DNA of 64,000 bases. Source: Aselliscus stoliczkanus. Its lineage: Eukaryota > Chordata > Mammalia > Chiroptera > Hipposideridae. The DNA is taken from the NCBI GenBank assembly GCA_033961575.1, contig CM066731.1, positions 129,759,001 through 129,823,000 of the forward strand, in the 5' to 3' direction. The translations under genes and the position numbers were made by a program. Under the pieces are notes generated by a model that saw only the letters and a list, made by a program, of their open reading frames with translations, was not told the DNA's origin and did not search any database. This document shows positions 46,803 through 58,489 of this stretch, piece after piece. The stretch's first letter is position 1. Each line of letters opens with the position of its first letter.

Positions 46803-49190
46803 TTATGCTTTCCTGGCAGCTCCCCCACCCCCACCTTCACCCTTTAACATTTCCTGTGATATTGGTTTAGTGATTATGAACTCCTTTAGCTTTTCCTTGT
46901 TTGGGAAGCTCTTTATCTGTTCTTCCATTCTAAATGATAGCTTTGCTGAGTAGAGTAATGTTGGTTGTATGTCCTTGCTTTTTATCACTGAAGATTTTCT
47001 GCCAATTCCTTCTGGCCTGTAAAATTTCTGTTGAGAAATCAGTTGATAGTCTTATGGGAGTTCCTTTGTATGTAACTAACTGCTTTTCTCTTGCTGCTTT
47101 TAAGATTCTTTGTTTTTAACTTTTGGCATTTTAATTATGTTGATCTTGATGTGGGCCTATTTGATTTCATCTTGTTTAAGGCTCTGCACTTCCTGGGCTT
47201 TTATGTTTGTTTCCTTCGCTAGGCTACATAAGTTTTCCATTATTATTTCTTCTAATATGTTTTCAATTCCTTGGTCTCTCTCTTGTCTTTTCGGTACCCC
47301 TATCATGCTAAGGCCTCTTAAGCTCTTAAACTATCCTCATTATTTTTCTTTCTTTCTTCTTTCTTCTTCTTCTTCTTTTTTTTTTCTTTTTGCTGTTCTG
47401 ATTGGATATTTTCTCTACCTTATCTTCCAAAATCACTGAATTAATCCTCTGCTTCATCTAATCCACTGGTGATTACCTCTAATGCATTCTTTATTTCAGC
47501 TATTACATTTTTCATTTTTGACGGGTCCTTTTTTATGTTCTATATCTCCTTTTTTTTTTTAATGTTTTCTATCTCTTTGTTTAAGTTTTCACTGAAATCA
47601 TTGATGTTTTGAACTCAGTGTTTTGAACTCTGAACCCAGTAAACTGCTTCTCTCCATTTTGTTTTGTTCTTTTTCTGGAGCTTTGTTCTGTTCCTTCATT
47701 TGGGATATTTTTCTTTTTCTCCCCATTTTGGCTGTCTCCCTGTGTTTGTTTCTATGTATTAGGTAGGGCTGCTATATCTCCCAGTCAGAGGAGAAGAGCC
47801 TTATGTAGTAGGTGTCCTGTGGGACCCAGTGGTGCAGTCTCCCTGGTTACCTGAACCAGGTGCTCCAGGTGTTTCCCTTGTGTGGGTTGTGTGTGCCCTC
47901 TTCTTGTAGTTGAACCTTAGTTGCTGTTTGCACATCATTGGGAGAGATTGACCCTCAGGCTAATTAGTTGTAAGGACTGGCTGTGATTACAATACAGGAA
48001 CAGTGGTGCAGAGGCTGACCCTGTGGAGCAGGATTTACTTTAGTGGTACTCTGGCCTGCCCAGTCTGTGCTTTGGGTGTGTTGTCCAAGGAGCCACAGGG
48101 TGGTACTTTTGCATGGTCCAAAGTTGGCCACTGGGCGTGCTGGCCCTGGGGATTCCTAGGAGGAACACTGCCACAGGCCAAGTTCAGCCTCCACCTGCGT
48201 CTTGCCGAGGGACATTTGGCATGAGCCACGTGCAATCTGTAGATGGCCACCATCGGTGCTAGGCTTGGAGGTGCCTGAGAGAGGCGAAGTCATGAACCAA
48301 GGTTGGCTGCCAGCAGTGCAGGGCTTGGGGATGCTCAGCAAGCGGTATGGAGCATGCCAAAGCCAGCTGCTGCTTGTCTGGGGTTTGTGAACCTTTGAGA
48401 TTTTAGGAAAGACTGCAACATGAACCAAGGCAGGCCATTTTTATGGAAAAGCCACTAGAAGCGGCTTGGGTAGGCCCACAAGTTAGGCGAGACGGGGTTT
48501 CAGGGAATCACTGGGTGAAGGGTGTTAGCAGGTTAATGGAGAATCAGATATGGCCGCTGCTTGGGTCTACATGCTGGGGGGTGGGAGGGCTCAACAAAGG
48601 AACAATGGCTTCTGCCTGGGAGAAAGCTTCCCCTCCAGCCCTCACCTTGAGGCCAGACCATTTAATTCCTCCCCATATGTCCCTGGCACCTTTCAAGCTG
48701 CTGCCCCAGTGCTGCAGCTCAGAGCTAGTAAGTCTGTCAGTGAGTGAATCCATGCATGGGCCGTTTAGAATGAGCCCCTGGGACTCCAGCTGCCCTCCAT
48801 CTCACTCAGCCACAATCTCTGTTGGTTTTTACAACCAGAAGTTATGGGGACTTCTCTTCCCAATACTGGAACCCTGGGCTGGGTAGCCTGGTGTAGGGCT
48901 GGAACCCCTCGCTCCTCAGGTGGAGAACTCCACAGCTGAGATATCCCTCACAACTTTTAACTACCACATGTGGGTGTGGGACCAGCCTGTTTCTCATCTC
49001 TGCCCTCCTACCAGTCTCTATGTGGCTTCCTCTGTATGTCCTTAGGTTTAGGACTTCTGTTCAACTAGACTTCAGGTGGTTCTCAATGATGGTTGTTCTG
49101 TAGTTAAGTTGCAATTTTGATGCGGCCATGAGAGGAGGCACGGATAGCATTTATATACTCTGCTGTATGGACCAGAAATCCTGCCTTCTC
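46803..49190 (-). mobile_element. 5' portion of an L1 LINE (5'UTR and ORF1), broken
   Basis: On the minus strand, 49,190-47,650 is GC-richer L1 5'UTR. 47,650-46,803 is a decayed ORF1. Readable pieces of the ORF1p RNA-binding region include 'LAKETNIKAQEVQ', 'INIIKMPKVKN' and, at 46,840-46,980, 'LLYSAKLSFRMEEQIKSF' and 'FIITKPISQEMLKG'. The segment stops just after ORF1 at a G-rich (minus strand) tract, so ORF2 and the 3' end are missing. There is no poly(A) or target-site duplication, so this is a broken or rearranged copy. Confidence 0.8.
47340..47392. repeat. (TTC)n/(TTTC)n tract inside the L1
   Basis: A run of TTCTTC/TTTC units expanded from the purine-rich L1 sequence on the other strand. 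Confidence 0.75.
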
Positions 49191-49274
49191 AATATTTCTG
49201 AAATGAAAAGGCAGTCATTTTTACTTCACAGTCAAAAGTAGGAACATCTGAAGAGGGGGAGGTGGTCTCCACTT

Positions 49275-49380
49275 TAATAAGTAACATTCGATGAAGACTT
49301 ATTATATACCAGACACTGTGCTGAGTACTTCAAATTTGTAGTCTTATTTAAAGCTCATGGTAATCCAATAAAATACCCAC
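49275..49380 (-). repeat. MIR SINE fragment
   Basis: 'agacttattatataccaga' and 'cactgtgctgagtacttca' are the reverse complement of the MIR 3' end. The core may continue in decayed form to 49,590. Confidence 0.55.
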
Positions 49381-49384
49381 TTTT

Positions 49385-51940
49385 TTTTTTAATTGTCTAG
49401 CATTCCTTTTTCCTGTCTTCTGCTAAAAATTCTTTCCTTAGGAGAACTGATCTAATTTAATTCATAGTGTTCTAGTATAGTTTCCAAATAGGCACTCACT
49501 GGAATAGGCATGTGGTCCAAGATATAGTGATTTGTTCAGAGGGTGAACATGTGATCCACATAGTTGGAATTTCAACTCATGTCATCTGCAAATAAAGATA
49601 AATTTGCTTCCTGTTTTCTAATATTTATACATTATTTTAGAAATTAAATAATTTATATTTAAGCTCAACATAGGTATTGATTTTGTAGAATCCTCTGAGA
49701 GATCATAGAGTTTTTATTCTTTGACATTTTCAAATGATAAATTATGATAAGAGATTTCATAACATTCCTAATCAGAGTTTAATTCAGACAGCCATGTAGT
49801 AGGGGCTGTTAGCTGAAAACAGATAAATTCATGAAGGGATGATAGGTAATTTGGTGGATGATTTACTTACTATATGTGGAAGTTAGCAATGGCTATAAAA
49901 GCAGCCTATAAACCTAGTCATGAGAACAGAAATTGTCTTGAAAATCTTGGTCACAGACTTTGCAATTACAAAGATGTTTCGCTTTTACCTGAAGATTTAA
50001 TGTTTCTTTATATTTTAAGTACTTAATTTGATTTCATTTTAATTATTACTGTCACTGTTAGCACAATTTAACATGTTCCTGGAAGCCTTTAATTCCTGTT
50101 TCTGATAATCCTCCCATGTTCTATTCTTTTAGGCAGTTCCCATCACATTATTCTGTACCTGCAAACCATTAAAATTATATAAACATAGTAGGCCTGGAGC
50201 TTTATTTGCCTTTAGCTCTTCCTTCTGCATTTTTTCCTGTCATCCTCCAGCTTCATTGAGATATAATTGATAAACAAATGAGGAAATTTAAGGTATACAA
50301 CCTGGTCTGTCTCCACTCTTAAGACTACCTCCCCACTGTAGTATAGTCTTCAGTTTACAGAGTTTACAGAAATTTCATTTCAGCCAATTTGCTAGAGACC
50401 CCTTTTCTCCACAGAGTAACTATAAATAGATAGAAAATTGACATTGGAAAGTAAAGTTAGCTTACTGCAGTGTACATGGGTTATTTTGAGATTTAGAGTG
50501 TAGATGAACAAGATAATCTTATATATCATGGCATTTCTGTGATCCTGGCATGTGTCACCATTTTTATTTTATGGAGGTGGGAAAGGGGGGATGAGAACTA
50601 GACACCCATTCATTTACCTTAAGTTACATGGACTTTATCTTACTTGAGTGAGAGAGACCCAAATACCTGGCTCCCCAGCTCCCGGGATCACCTTTCACTT
50701 GATTTGTATCTACCTGAGATATAATATTACACACAATCCTTCTGAGGTTATTCATAGGTAAATGTCCAGTAGGCAATCAAGTAGTTGATTAATGTAGATT
50801 ATTCTTATAGACTCTTATGATGTTTGATTAATCATAATCTACTGGCATGTGATCCTAAATATCAAAATATAATGCCTTATTGATTGAGTACATATTGCAC
50901 AAAATAATTGTGCAGAATTGCTTTGAGTAATTCGGTTTCTATTTTAACACAGCAATCACTATGCCTGAATGACCTTGAGTGTAAGGTTAGAAGCTACAGT
51001 AATTAGTTGGTGGGTCCCATATCACATCAGGAGGCTTTATTAAAATTTTCAGAAAATAAATAGAATGTCAATCTCTATACTTACAAACCCAGGCCTCGCT
51101 TCACTTAATTACATTACTAAACTGTCAAAACATTTTCAGAAAAGAAAAGAAAAAAATCCAACGTTTTGTGAACAACTCTGTCCTCATATTCTTGTCAGTT
51201 AATATTTTTATTTCAAAAAAGATAAATGTTTTCTGTAATCATTATATAATGTTTGTCCATATTAGATAATTTTCTTCTTTCTTTTGAATAAGAAAACTAT
51301 TGGCTTATTGAGTTCTCTATATACTAAATGATACATGTCTTGGAAAGCACCTTATTAATTTTTGTTGAGTGAGGTTGCTGGTTTAAACTTTGGAATATAA
51401 GATTATTGTTGAAATTTAAGTGTTTAAATAGTCACTGTGAGGAAAGTTGAGGACAATTAAATACAATTTTAACTGAAATTCAGAATGAATTGATATTTGC
51501 ACCAGATACCAGTAATTCAGAGATAAATATAAGAAACCACATGTGTCCTGGTTTTTTTCTTAGCCATGTAGAAAACAAATGTTTGCAATAAGATAGCACT
51601 GGTTTTTGTCCCAAAACTAAGGGTTTTTCCCCAAATCATAGCAACTCCAAGGTAAAACCACAAGAAAATCTTAAAATAATTTTTCAAAACAAGCACAAGT
51701 TTTCTTTCTTAGTTATCAAACTCCAACAGAATTAGGTTGTATGTAAAGATGTCAAAGAATTTTCCAGGTATAAAATATTTTAGATAACTATAAAGCAATA
51801 CAGTAGTAAATGAAAAATGAGACCAAATTAATTTATATATAAAATAGTTTATTGTTTATGCTAGCTGATTTCTTAAAATAGTGTTTGAAGTAATATTATA
51901 TGATTTAGCTGCAAGTATGCATGGCAATAAATTCAAACCT
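49385..51940. other. Mostly unique AT-rich sequence
   Basis: A scrap of L1 3' end in reverse orientation lies at about 50,250-50,300 ('ttgagatataattgataaa'). Otherwise nothing is recognised. Confidence 0.4.
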
Positions 51941-51949
51941 AGAGTTATC

Positions 51950-52470
51950 CTTCAGTTATATAAAATATTGAACACAGCATATCATTTTAAAATGATGTGT
52001 AGTGCACCATGTAGAGAGTAAAATGACAATCTACGATAATACTTTCTGACCCCAGCTCTCTGACAAAGCCACAGTTTAACTGGTTTATTGACAGGGTAGA
52101 TTATTATAGATTAGAGAGGTTCATGAAAGATGGCATTTCCTATTCTTTTGTAATAGTCCAACTGAGCTGTTCTTGAAAACCTTTCACCCAAGGAGCCCAA
52201 AACATTACTAATAGGTACTCTTATGTCTAAGTATTTGTCTGATGACTTTTTATTATAATATTCATCCATTATTCCTCTGAGATATTCTAGCATTGAAAAA
52301 TGAGTTGCTAAGGCTTGGGAAGTCTGATTAACCCCTCCAGAGAAATGCCATTAGAATACTTGCCCTCCAAAGCTCAACTCTGTCCTTGCACAATTGACTC
52401 ATTTATGTTGTAAGTAAGGGGGAACACATCAATTAGCCTTTTCAGAACCATTTAACTTTGGCAAGTTGCT
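51950..52470 (-). pseudogene. Unassigned broken coding-like block
   Basis: On the minus strand a frame runs open from about 52,354 to a stop at 52,111. It has protein-like composition, with 'LEYLRGIMDEYYNKKSSDKY' followed by 'LDIRVPISNVLGSLGERF' and 'LDYYKRIGNAIFHEPL'. The same frame continues beyond single stop codons at both ends: upstream 'ARTELSFGGQVF' before a TAA, downstream 'IIYPVNKPVKLWLC' after the stop. A neighbouring frame upstream also looks coding ('LKRLIDVFPLTYNINESI'). I see no splice sites, poly(A) tail or target-site duplication. It does not resemble L1, L2, SINE or mariner products. It may be an old processed pseudogene, a decayed exon or an ancient non-retroviral viral insert. 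I do not recognise the parent. Confidence 0.4.
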
Positions 52471-52479
52471 TTCCCTCCG

Positions 52480-53050
52480 TTTGTTTCTGTCCTGACATGA
52501 TTGTAAATAAGACCATCACTGATTATCATTCCACTTGCTTTACAGAGGACTTGATCTAATTCCTGTGTTATTTTGCTTTTCCAGAAAAGACCTATGTATA
52601 TCAAATATAATTAAACACTTCATTGTTATTGCAGACACTTTAAAGAAAGGGTTTTGTTTTATGCTTAGGGAATAGTGTATTTTCTTAGAAACCCAAACCC
52701 TTTGAATTCTCTTCATATGTTTCTGTGGAATATTTAGCAACTGAAATATCCTTCATTTAAAGTGTCATGAACAACAGATGGTGCCCCTAAAAAGACTAGT
52801 TTCATATTCGCGTCATTTTGCAATAAAGCAATATCCTTGAATCGTATTCAAAGTAAATTTAGTTCTCTTGAGTACAGATCAGAAACCCAAATGAATGAGA
52901 AGATAGGAATGGAAGATAATAAATAATAATTTTTACATTTAAATAATGTCATTGTTGTCCTAAATATTAAATCCTGGTCAGAATTACAACAGTAACGTTT
53001 TGGTATCTTTAAGTTCAACCGCTATCCACACACTTTGAGACTTGAACAAA
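52480..53050. other. Unique sequence, nothing recognised
   Basis: No repeat or gene signature is seen. Confidence 0.4.
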
Positions 53051-53054
53051 AGTT

Positions 53055-53300
53055 TCCTGGGTGACTTGTTAAGATAGATATGTCTTTAGGATCCTTGTAT
53101 GAATTTCTCTTAACTCTGAACTTCATCTACACCATCAGTTTGTTCCCTTGGGTCTCTAGGCCACCAGCCCACACTGCAAATTTTGGACTTGCCAAACCTC
53201 ATAATCATATGAACCAATTCTTTTATAGTAAATATATTTCTGTATATTCTACTCATTCTACTGATTATGTTTCTCTGGAAAAACCTGACTACTATAAATC
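53055..53300 (+). repeat. LTR-like interspersed repeat, 3' part
   Basis: 'cataatcatatgaaccaat' then 'tttatagtaaatatatttc' and 'gattatgtttctctggaaa' with 'acctgactactataa' follow the 3' end of a common mammalian LTR-type repeat. The family is uncertain. Confidence 0.5.
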
Positions 53301-53374
53301 AATTCCCTGTTTGAGATAGGATATCTGGATTAAGAAATATGGGAAGAGTAGGGAGTAGCAAAACTGTGGTGAGG

Positions 53375-53515
53375 AGTTTGGGGCTTCACACTAGACCTGC
53401 AGCTAACCACCTGTGTGATTTTGGGTGAGTCTCAATGGAGTTGAAACTTCTGTATTCAAAGGAGGAAATTCAACCAGATTATCTCATATCCTTTCCAGCT
53501 TTAACACAGATGGCT
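53375..53515 (+). repeat. MIR-type SINE fragment
   Basis: 'ctaaccacctgtgtgattt' with 'tgggtgagtctcaatgga' and 'atctcatatcctttccagc' follows the MIR core and a common 3' variant. Confidence 0.5.
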
Positions 53516-53519
53516 TTGT

Positions 53520-56500
53520 CCGTGGATGCTCTTGACTTGAGAGAGGCCTGTATTTTCTCTGGTACATCTTCCATCACTACCATGGTATTAAGAATCCTGG
53601 GAAAAATGAACAAAATGGGGGCATTTGATGAATGTCTATCATTAATGAATTAATTTATGTAACATGGCGAGGCCCATTCACCTTAGCCCATACTCAGTCA
53701 AAATAAAAATAATCAAGTAATCCATTCATAAAAAGAAATTCATACTACGAGTGGTTTCTTGTCCATGGTAACATTTTGCGTTAATACCATTGATGGAGAG
53801 TTGAGTAATTTTAAGAGCGAAAAGGACAAGACAATAACTAAACTGACCTTTAAGAACGAGGTCTCCCTCAATGTGAGTTGAGACTCTGAGGTGTCCAATA
53901 GAAAGAGATGTGGATATAATTGCTGCTGTGTCATTGCCTTATGCATTTCCTGTTTCTTGTTACAGGTTTTCCTGAACAGTTTTGTTAAGTGATTTCTTTC
54001 TTACTTTCCCTTTTATTTTTTGAATCTTGCTTTAAAAAATTTCTATGATTTCTTTCTGTTAAGTTTTCTTCTTTTGTTCTCACTATTCCTAGATATTCTT
54101 GTATAATGAAATGGAAATTAAGTTTCTTTTACTTAGCTTTATATACTTTTTATATATATATCAGTCGTTGTCATCAGCCTGTTATTGCTCATTATCTTTC
54201 CAGATTTGTGTGGATTTGCTGTATGCTACTTTTGTAGACACCAAGTTGTTTATAGAGAGCGTACAATTTATGAGGACTTGAAGATGAATACAGAGAGCAA
54301 TTACATGAAGGACTATATAAAAATGAAGCAGGCGTTCCGGTTAATAAAATAGTGTATTATTACTTCATCATAGTTACGTAAGAATTCATCATAAACAAAT
54401 TCCGAACATTGACAGTGCAGATTTGGAAACCACTTCGACATTTTAAGAATCATCATTAAATTGTGCTCATACTGTTGGCTGGAAACTGTGTCCTTGGTTC
54501 TAAAGGAATGGAATGCGGTGGTCCAAATTAGTAAAGCTCTGTTCTAGTCTTTTTATAGTGTTTGGAGAATTTGCATTTACCACTGGGTATGCAATTCTCT
54601 GTTCAGAATAAAGTGTCTATTAAAGTGACTCTGCCTGTGAGGACCTATTTATGGCCTCCCAGGGTTGCCAGTAGTGGCCTGATGTGGTCTGCTTGCCATC
54701 TATGCTCAGGGCCATTCCCCCGGGGAAACTGTACAGTCATCATTCAGTAGTGAGCTATTGGTCTTGCCACACCCGAGACATGCTCATTCATTCTGCAACA
54801 TACAAAAAAACAAAAAACAAAAAAAACCCTGCATCTAAATTAGTCACTCTCACAGTCCATTTAGTAAAGTCTCTTCAGGAAGCCGATGATATCAATTCAC
54901 AAAATGAGACAACTCCTTCACATTATACTCTCTAGTTCCAGTGGGTTTTTTCATCCCCTACAACACTGACTATCTTTTTGGTGACCAGACGTTTATTGAA
55001 GCGCTATTTGTTTTTCCAGCATAATTGTCCTCTTTGGTGATAGCTGTAAAGCTTGAGGCTGTAGCTGGGACAGGCTAGAATCTGAGCTTCATGTAGCACC
55101 AGCATCCACCCCAACACTGCTTCGCTTTGATTTTAGCTATTACAGATAAGAATAAGAGATTTTATATTTAGCTTGTTTGTCATGATTTCATATTTCTTTA
55201 TGTATTTTTGGGAGTTGGGTCTGCTATTTCTAAATTGCATCAGTAACTTTGGCCTCCAGTAACTGATGGCACAGCACCTGCCACCTCATACTACACATGA
55301 CTTGGTAGCTATCTAGGCATTAGAGGTTTATCATTCCTTGTCCCTGCATCCTTTTCCCAAGTAATGCCTTCACCATGCTTTAGTGCCACAGGGTCATTCT
55401 AGAGAATTTCGCTTCTAACACCAGCTGTATTATCTAAATGGGTGCAGGAAAATGTGTCAAATTCAACCTTCATTTATAATAAAATCAATTCCCAGCAAAC
55501 CAAAAAGGGAATTTCTTCAGTTTGAGAACATCTATAAAACAAAAATTGTTCTTTCTGTCCCCCAATTAACCTCATACTTAGGGAATGCTTTTTCCCTAAG
55601 ATCAAGAATATAGTAAGAATGTTTACTCTGATACTTGCCTCCAACATTTCCGATGTCATATTTTCCATTTCTAGCATTCCTTTGGTTTCTTATTTTGTTT
55701 TTTTTTACAGCTTCCAACTCATTACTGAAATTTGCTGTTTTCTTCATGCATGTTGTCCACATTCCCCCTTGGATCTGTTAGCATTTTTTATCAGATATTT
55801 GAAAGTCCCTGTCTAATAGTTCTTACCTTTGAGCCATCTCTGGGTCTTCTTCTATCAGGAACTTTGAACACAGGCTACATTTTCATGCGTCTTGGTATGT
55901 CCATTGCAATAGAGGGTGTATTGCACAAAAGGGTGCTGGACACTGAAGTTAATATTTGTTTTGTAAAAAGCCCATGCCACTTATTTTGTCATACTCCTAG
56001 AACGGAACCTAAGTTACTGTGGTTCTCTGTTGTTGATCTGGTCTGTGATTTTACTTATTTCTTTATTTAGCTTTCATTTGATTCAATTCTCAACTGGCTT
56101 CAACAGCTTAGGTAGAATCAGGACTTTCCCTTCAATGTTCAATGATGTGCAGGGACTAAGCGCTAGCAAGATTCCAGAAATTTCTTAGTGCTTTACAGGT
56201 GAGCTACCAGCTTTCCTAACAGTGGGTGTCTTTCTTTTCTTAATATTCTGACTGCCAGCTTTTTTAGTTGCTGGAGCATTGCCTTTGTGCCAGGTGAAGA
56301 ACCATGGGCAAGGGTTGTCATGTGGGTGCAGATAACACTTTGAGGCTGTGGTTCCTTTGAATTCTAGTGTGTAACTCCGGATGGTGGGTAAACGTTTGTT
56401 GAAAGTTCTATTCATTCCTCCTAAAAGCCATCTGTGGAGCATTTGTCCTCATTCTTGTCACTATGCCTGGAATGTAAGCAGCTGTGGTCTCTTCTAGGAA

Positions 56501-56845
56501 GGTCTTTCTCATTTCTCAAATTGATTCATTTATGTTTCTTTGTATCCTCAGATTTCTTATTGGCTTAAAAATTATGATTTTGCAGCTTATTTGGTTTGTT
56601 TTGGTTGTTAGGGTGAGAAGATGGACTCTTTTCACTTTCTATATCTTCATAAGGCTTACCTTATTTTACTTGTGCCTGTTTTACCTTTTTATCTGGAGTT
56701 GAATACTTGGTCTATAAAGTTATATTTCTTACCTAATAATGAAATCATTTAAAACCATGGATTGACATCTGAGTTAAATTTTGCTTATACCCTGTATGTT
56801 TTTAATATATAATGCTTTATTGCCATTAATTTCTAAGTATTATTA
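53520..56845. other. Mostly unassigned sequence
   Basis: 55,840-56,480 may be the reverse complement of an old L1 3'UTR ('gtgctggacactgaagtta'), at low confidence. An A-rich run lies at 54,804-54,826. 54,300-54,480 lacks repeat signatures. No gene could be supported. Confidence 0.35.
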
Positions 56846-56953
56846 TTATTTTTTTTTCCTGATGTCAGTGTCACTGGCTCTCTTATGTGGGATCGATCCA
56901 GGGCCACTGGCTTCCCAAGCCAGCGCTTAACCACCGCGCCACTCGGCCGGCCC
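56846..56953 (-). mobile_element. tRNA-derived SINE, single-head copy
   Basis: The reverse complement begins GGCCGGCCGAGTGGCGCGGT, has 'gcgctggcttgggaagcca', 'ggatcgatcccacataag' and a short A-rich tail. Flanking 'tcWaagtattRtt' repeats (56,832 and 56,955) look like a target-site duplication with two mismatches. Confidence 0.88.
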
Positions 56954-57012
56954 TTCAAAGTATTGTTAATGGCAGTTTTGATGTAAATTTTCCCAAGTAG
57001 TACTTGGAACAT

Positions 57013-57013
<1 letters not shown>

Positions 57014-57053
<40 letters not shown>
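57014..57053. repeat. GT microsatellite
   Basis: About 19 uninterrupted GT units. Confidence 0.9.
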
Positions 57054-57055
<2 letters not shown>

Positions 57056-57620
57056 CTAGTTTTGTTACATTGTGATCAGAGCATATAATCAAAACAGTTG
57101 CTCTTTTGGGGTGTCCTGGAGTTCTCTTTATAACCTAACACTTGATGGCATCATCTTTGGGTCAGGGTACTAGAGTTGTCTGGCATATAGGTTACAATTA
57201 ATATTTATTGAATGAACAAAGGAAGATTTTTCTTATGGTAAATGTGAACTATGTACTTTAAAAAAGTTATTTGTGGATCTAAAGTTTGATCTATATTATT
57301 ATCCTATTTAGATCTTCTATTTTTTACTAATTGATCAATGAAATACTAAGTAGTTTATTGTCTCCCATTAGATAGTGTTTCTGTCAGTTTCCCCTTGTAT
57401 TTTCTAAAAAGCATTACTCATACTTTTTATTGCTTTAATTTAACACATTATAGTTCATACCAGTTATAGTTTTTCTTATTGCTTTTTATACTTTATTCTT
57501 TCACTTGCTAATTACCTTTGTATTTGCGTGACATTGATATTAATGTTTAATTTTTGCATTCCTTTTTGTGTTTGTTCGATAAACATTTTCACATGCTTAA
57601 ATTTTTAAACTTTTTTATGT

Positions 57621-57661
57621 CACATTTTCTTACGTGTGATTCTTACACGTAAGATAATGTG
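57621..57661. other. 17-bp inverted repeat with 7-nt loop
   Basis: The left arm CACATTTTCTTACGTGT (57,621-57,637) and right arm ACACGTAAGATAATGTG (57,645-57,661) pair with one mismatch. The inner nine bases of each arm are perfectly complementary and contain ACGTGT/ACACGT. Confidence 0.7.
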
Positions 57662-57916
57662 CGGTTGTTTTTTGTCTAAGATTCATTCCTGGAAACTTCA
57701 TCTTTTACACATTTTCATTTATTGCCATAATTGAGTTTTTGCCTACTGCTTCCCTATTGTTTTACATTTTCTATTTTTGATTTATTCTTCCTCCTGCCAC
57801 TGCTCCTCCTCCTCCCCCTCCTTCTTTTATATCTATCTTTTTGCTATGTGGATGACTTTTGTTGTTGTTGTTATTTTTGTATCTCTTTAAATTATTTTCA
57901 AATCGTACATTGTTTT

Positions 57917-57919
<3 letters not shown>

Positions 57920-57965
<46 letters not shown>
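57920..57965. repeat. AT microsatellite
   Basis: About 22 uninterrupted TA units. Confidence 0.9.
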
Positions 57966-57968
<3 letters not shown>

Positions 57969-58489
57969 CTTGGTCACAAAAGTAGCAGCCATTTGATCTC
58001 CATAATTCCTGTTACTAGTGCCAGTTTTCCCCAATTCCCACAATAGGTTGGACTATATATAGTCCTATTTTTCCGCATTGTTAAGAGTGTTCATCTTTTT
58101 CTGAATTTTCTTAGTTTTTTTCTGTGGACACTGAACTACACTGATTCATGCATTACCAGCCAGATGCCATGTTTCTGAATTTGCCTCCATTATAATTTCT
58201 AATAGTGGTTGGCAAAACATAGCAATGCTATTGGTTTATCTTATTTATCTTTTATTGAACTAATTTACTGAACTGTCCTATGAATTCAAATGCATTTTCA
58301 ATTGATTCTGTGTAATTATCTGATTATACAGTTTTATTATCTGGAAACAATGAAAATTTTGTATTCAGTTTTCCAGATTTATTGTTTCTAAATGATCTCT
58401 TCTGTCTTGTTTTACTGTTAAGTATGATTTAGCTATTGCTTCAAAATATACATGTGTTTTAGCAATCACTGCAGTATTTTATAAATGTT

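Larger units (their letters stand above)
56960..58480 (-). repeat. Degraded L1 ORF2-like sequence
   Basis: 'tttctagttttgttacatt' with 'gtgatcagagcatataatc', then 'gatcttctattttttacta' and 'ttgtctcccattagatagt', follow the order of the reverse complement of the 5' half of an old L1 ORF2. Interruptions are the GT and TA microsatellites and a short L2/MIR-like scrap at 57,195-57,220. The right-hand part is weaker. Confidence 0.45.

Noticed and set aside
48443..48886. 147-residue plus-strand open frame
   Set aside because: It is antisense to the GC-rich 5'UTR of the minus-strand L1 and has no protein-family features.
46803..49190. Intact, active L1
   Set aside because: ORF1 is broken by stops and frameshifts and the element ends before ORF2.
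52765..52790. Third CTCF-like site ('cagatggtgccc')
   Set aside because: It lacks the CCAC half of the core and matches only partially; not supported.
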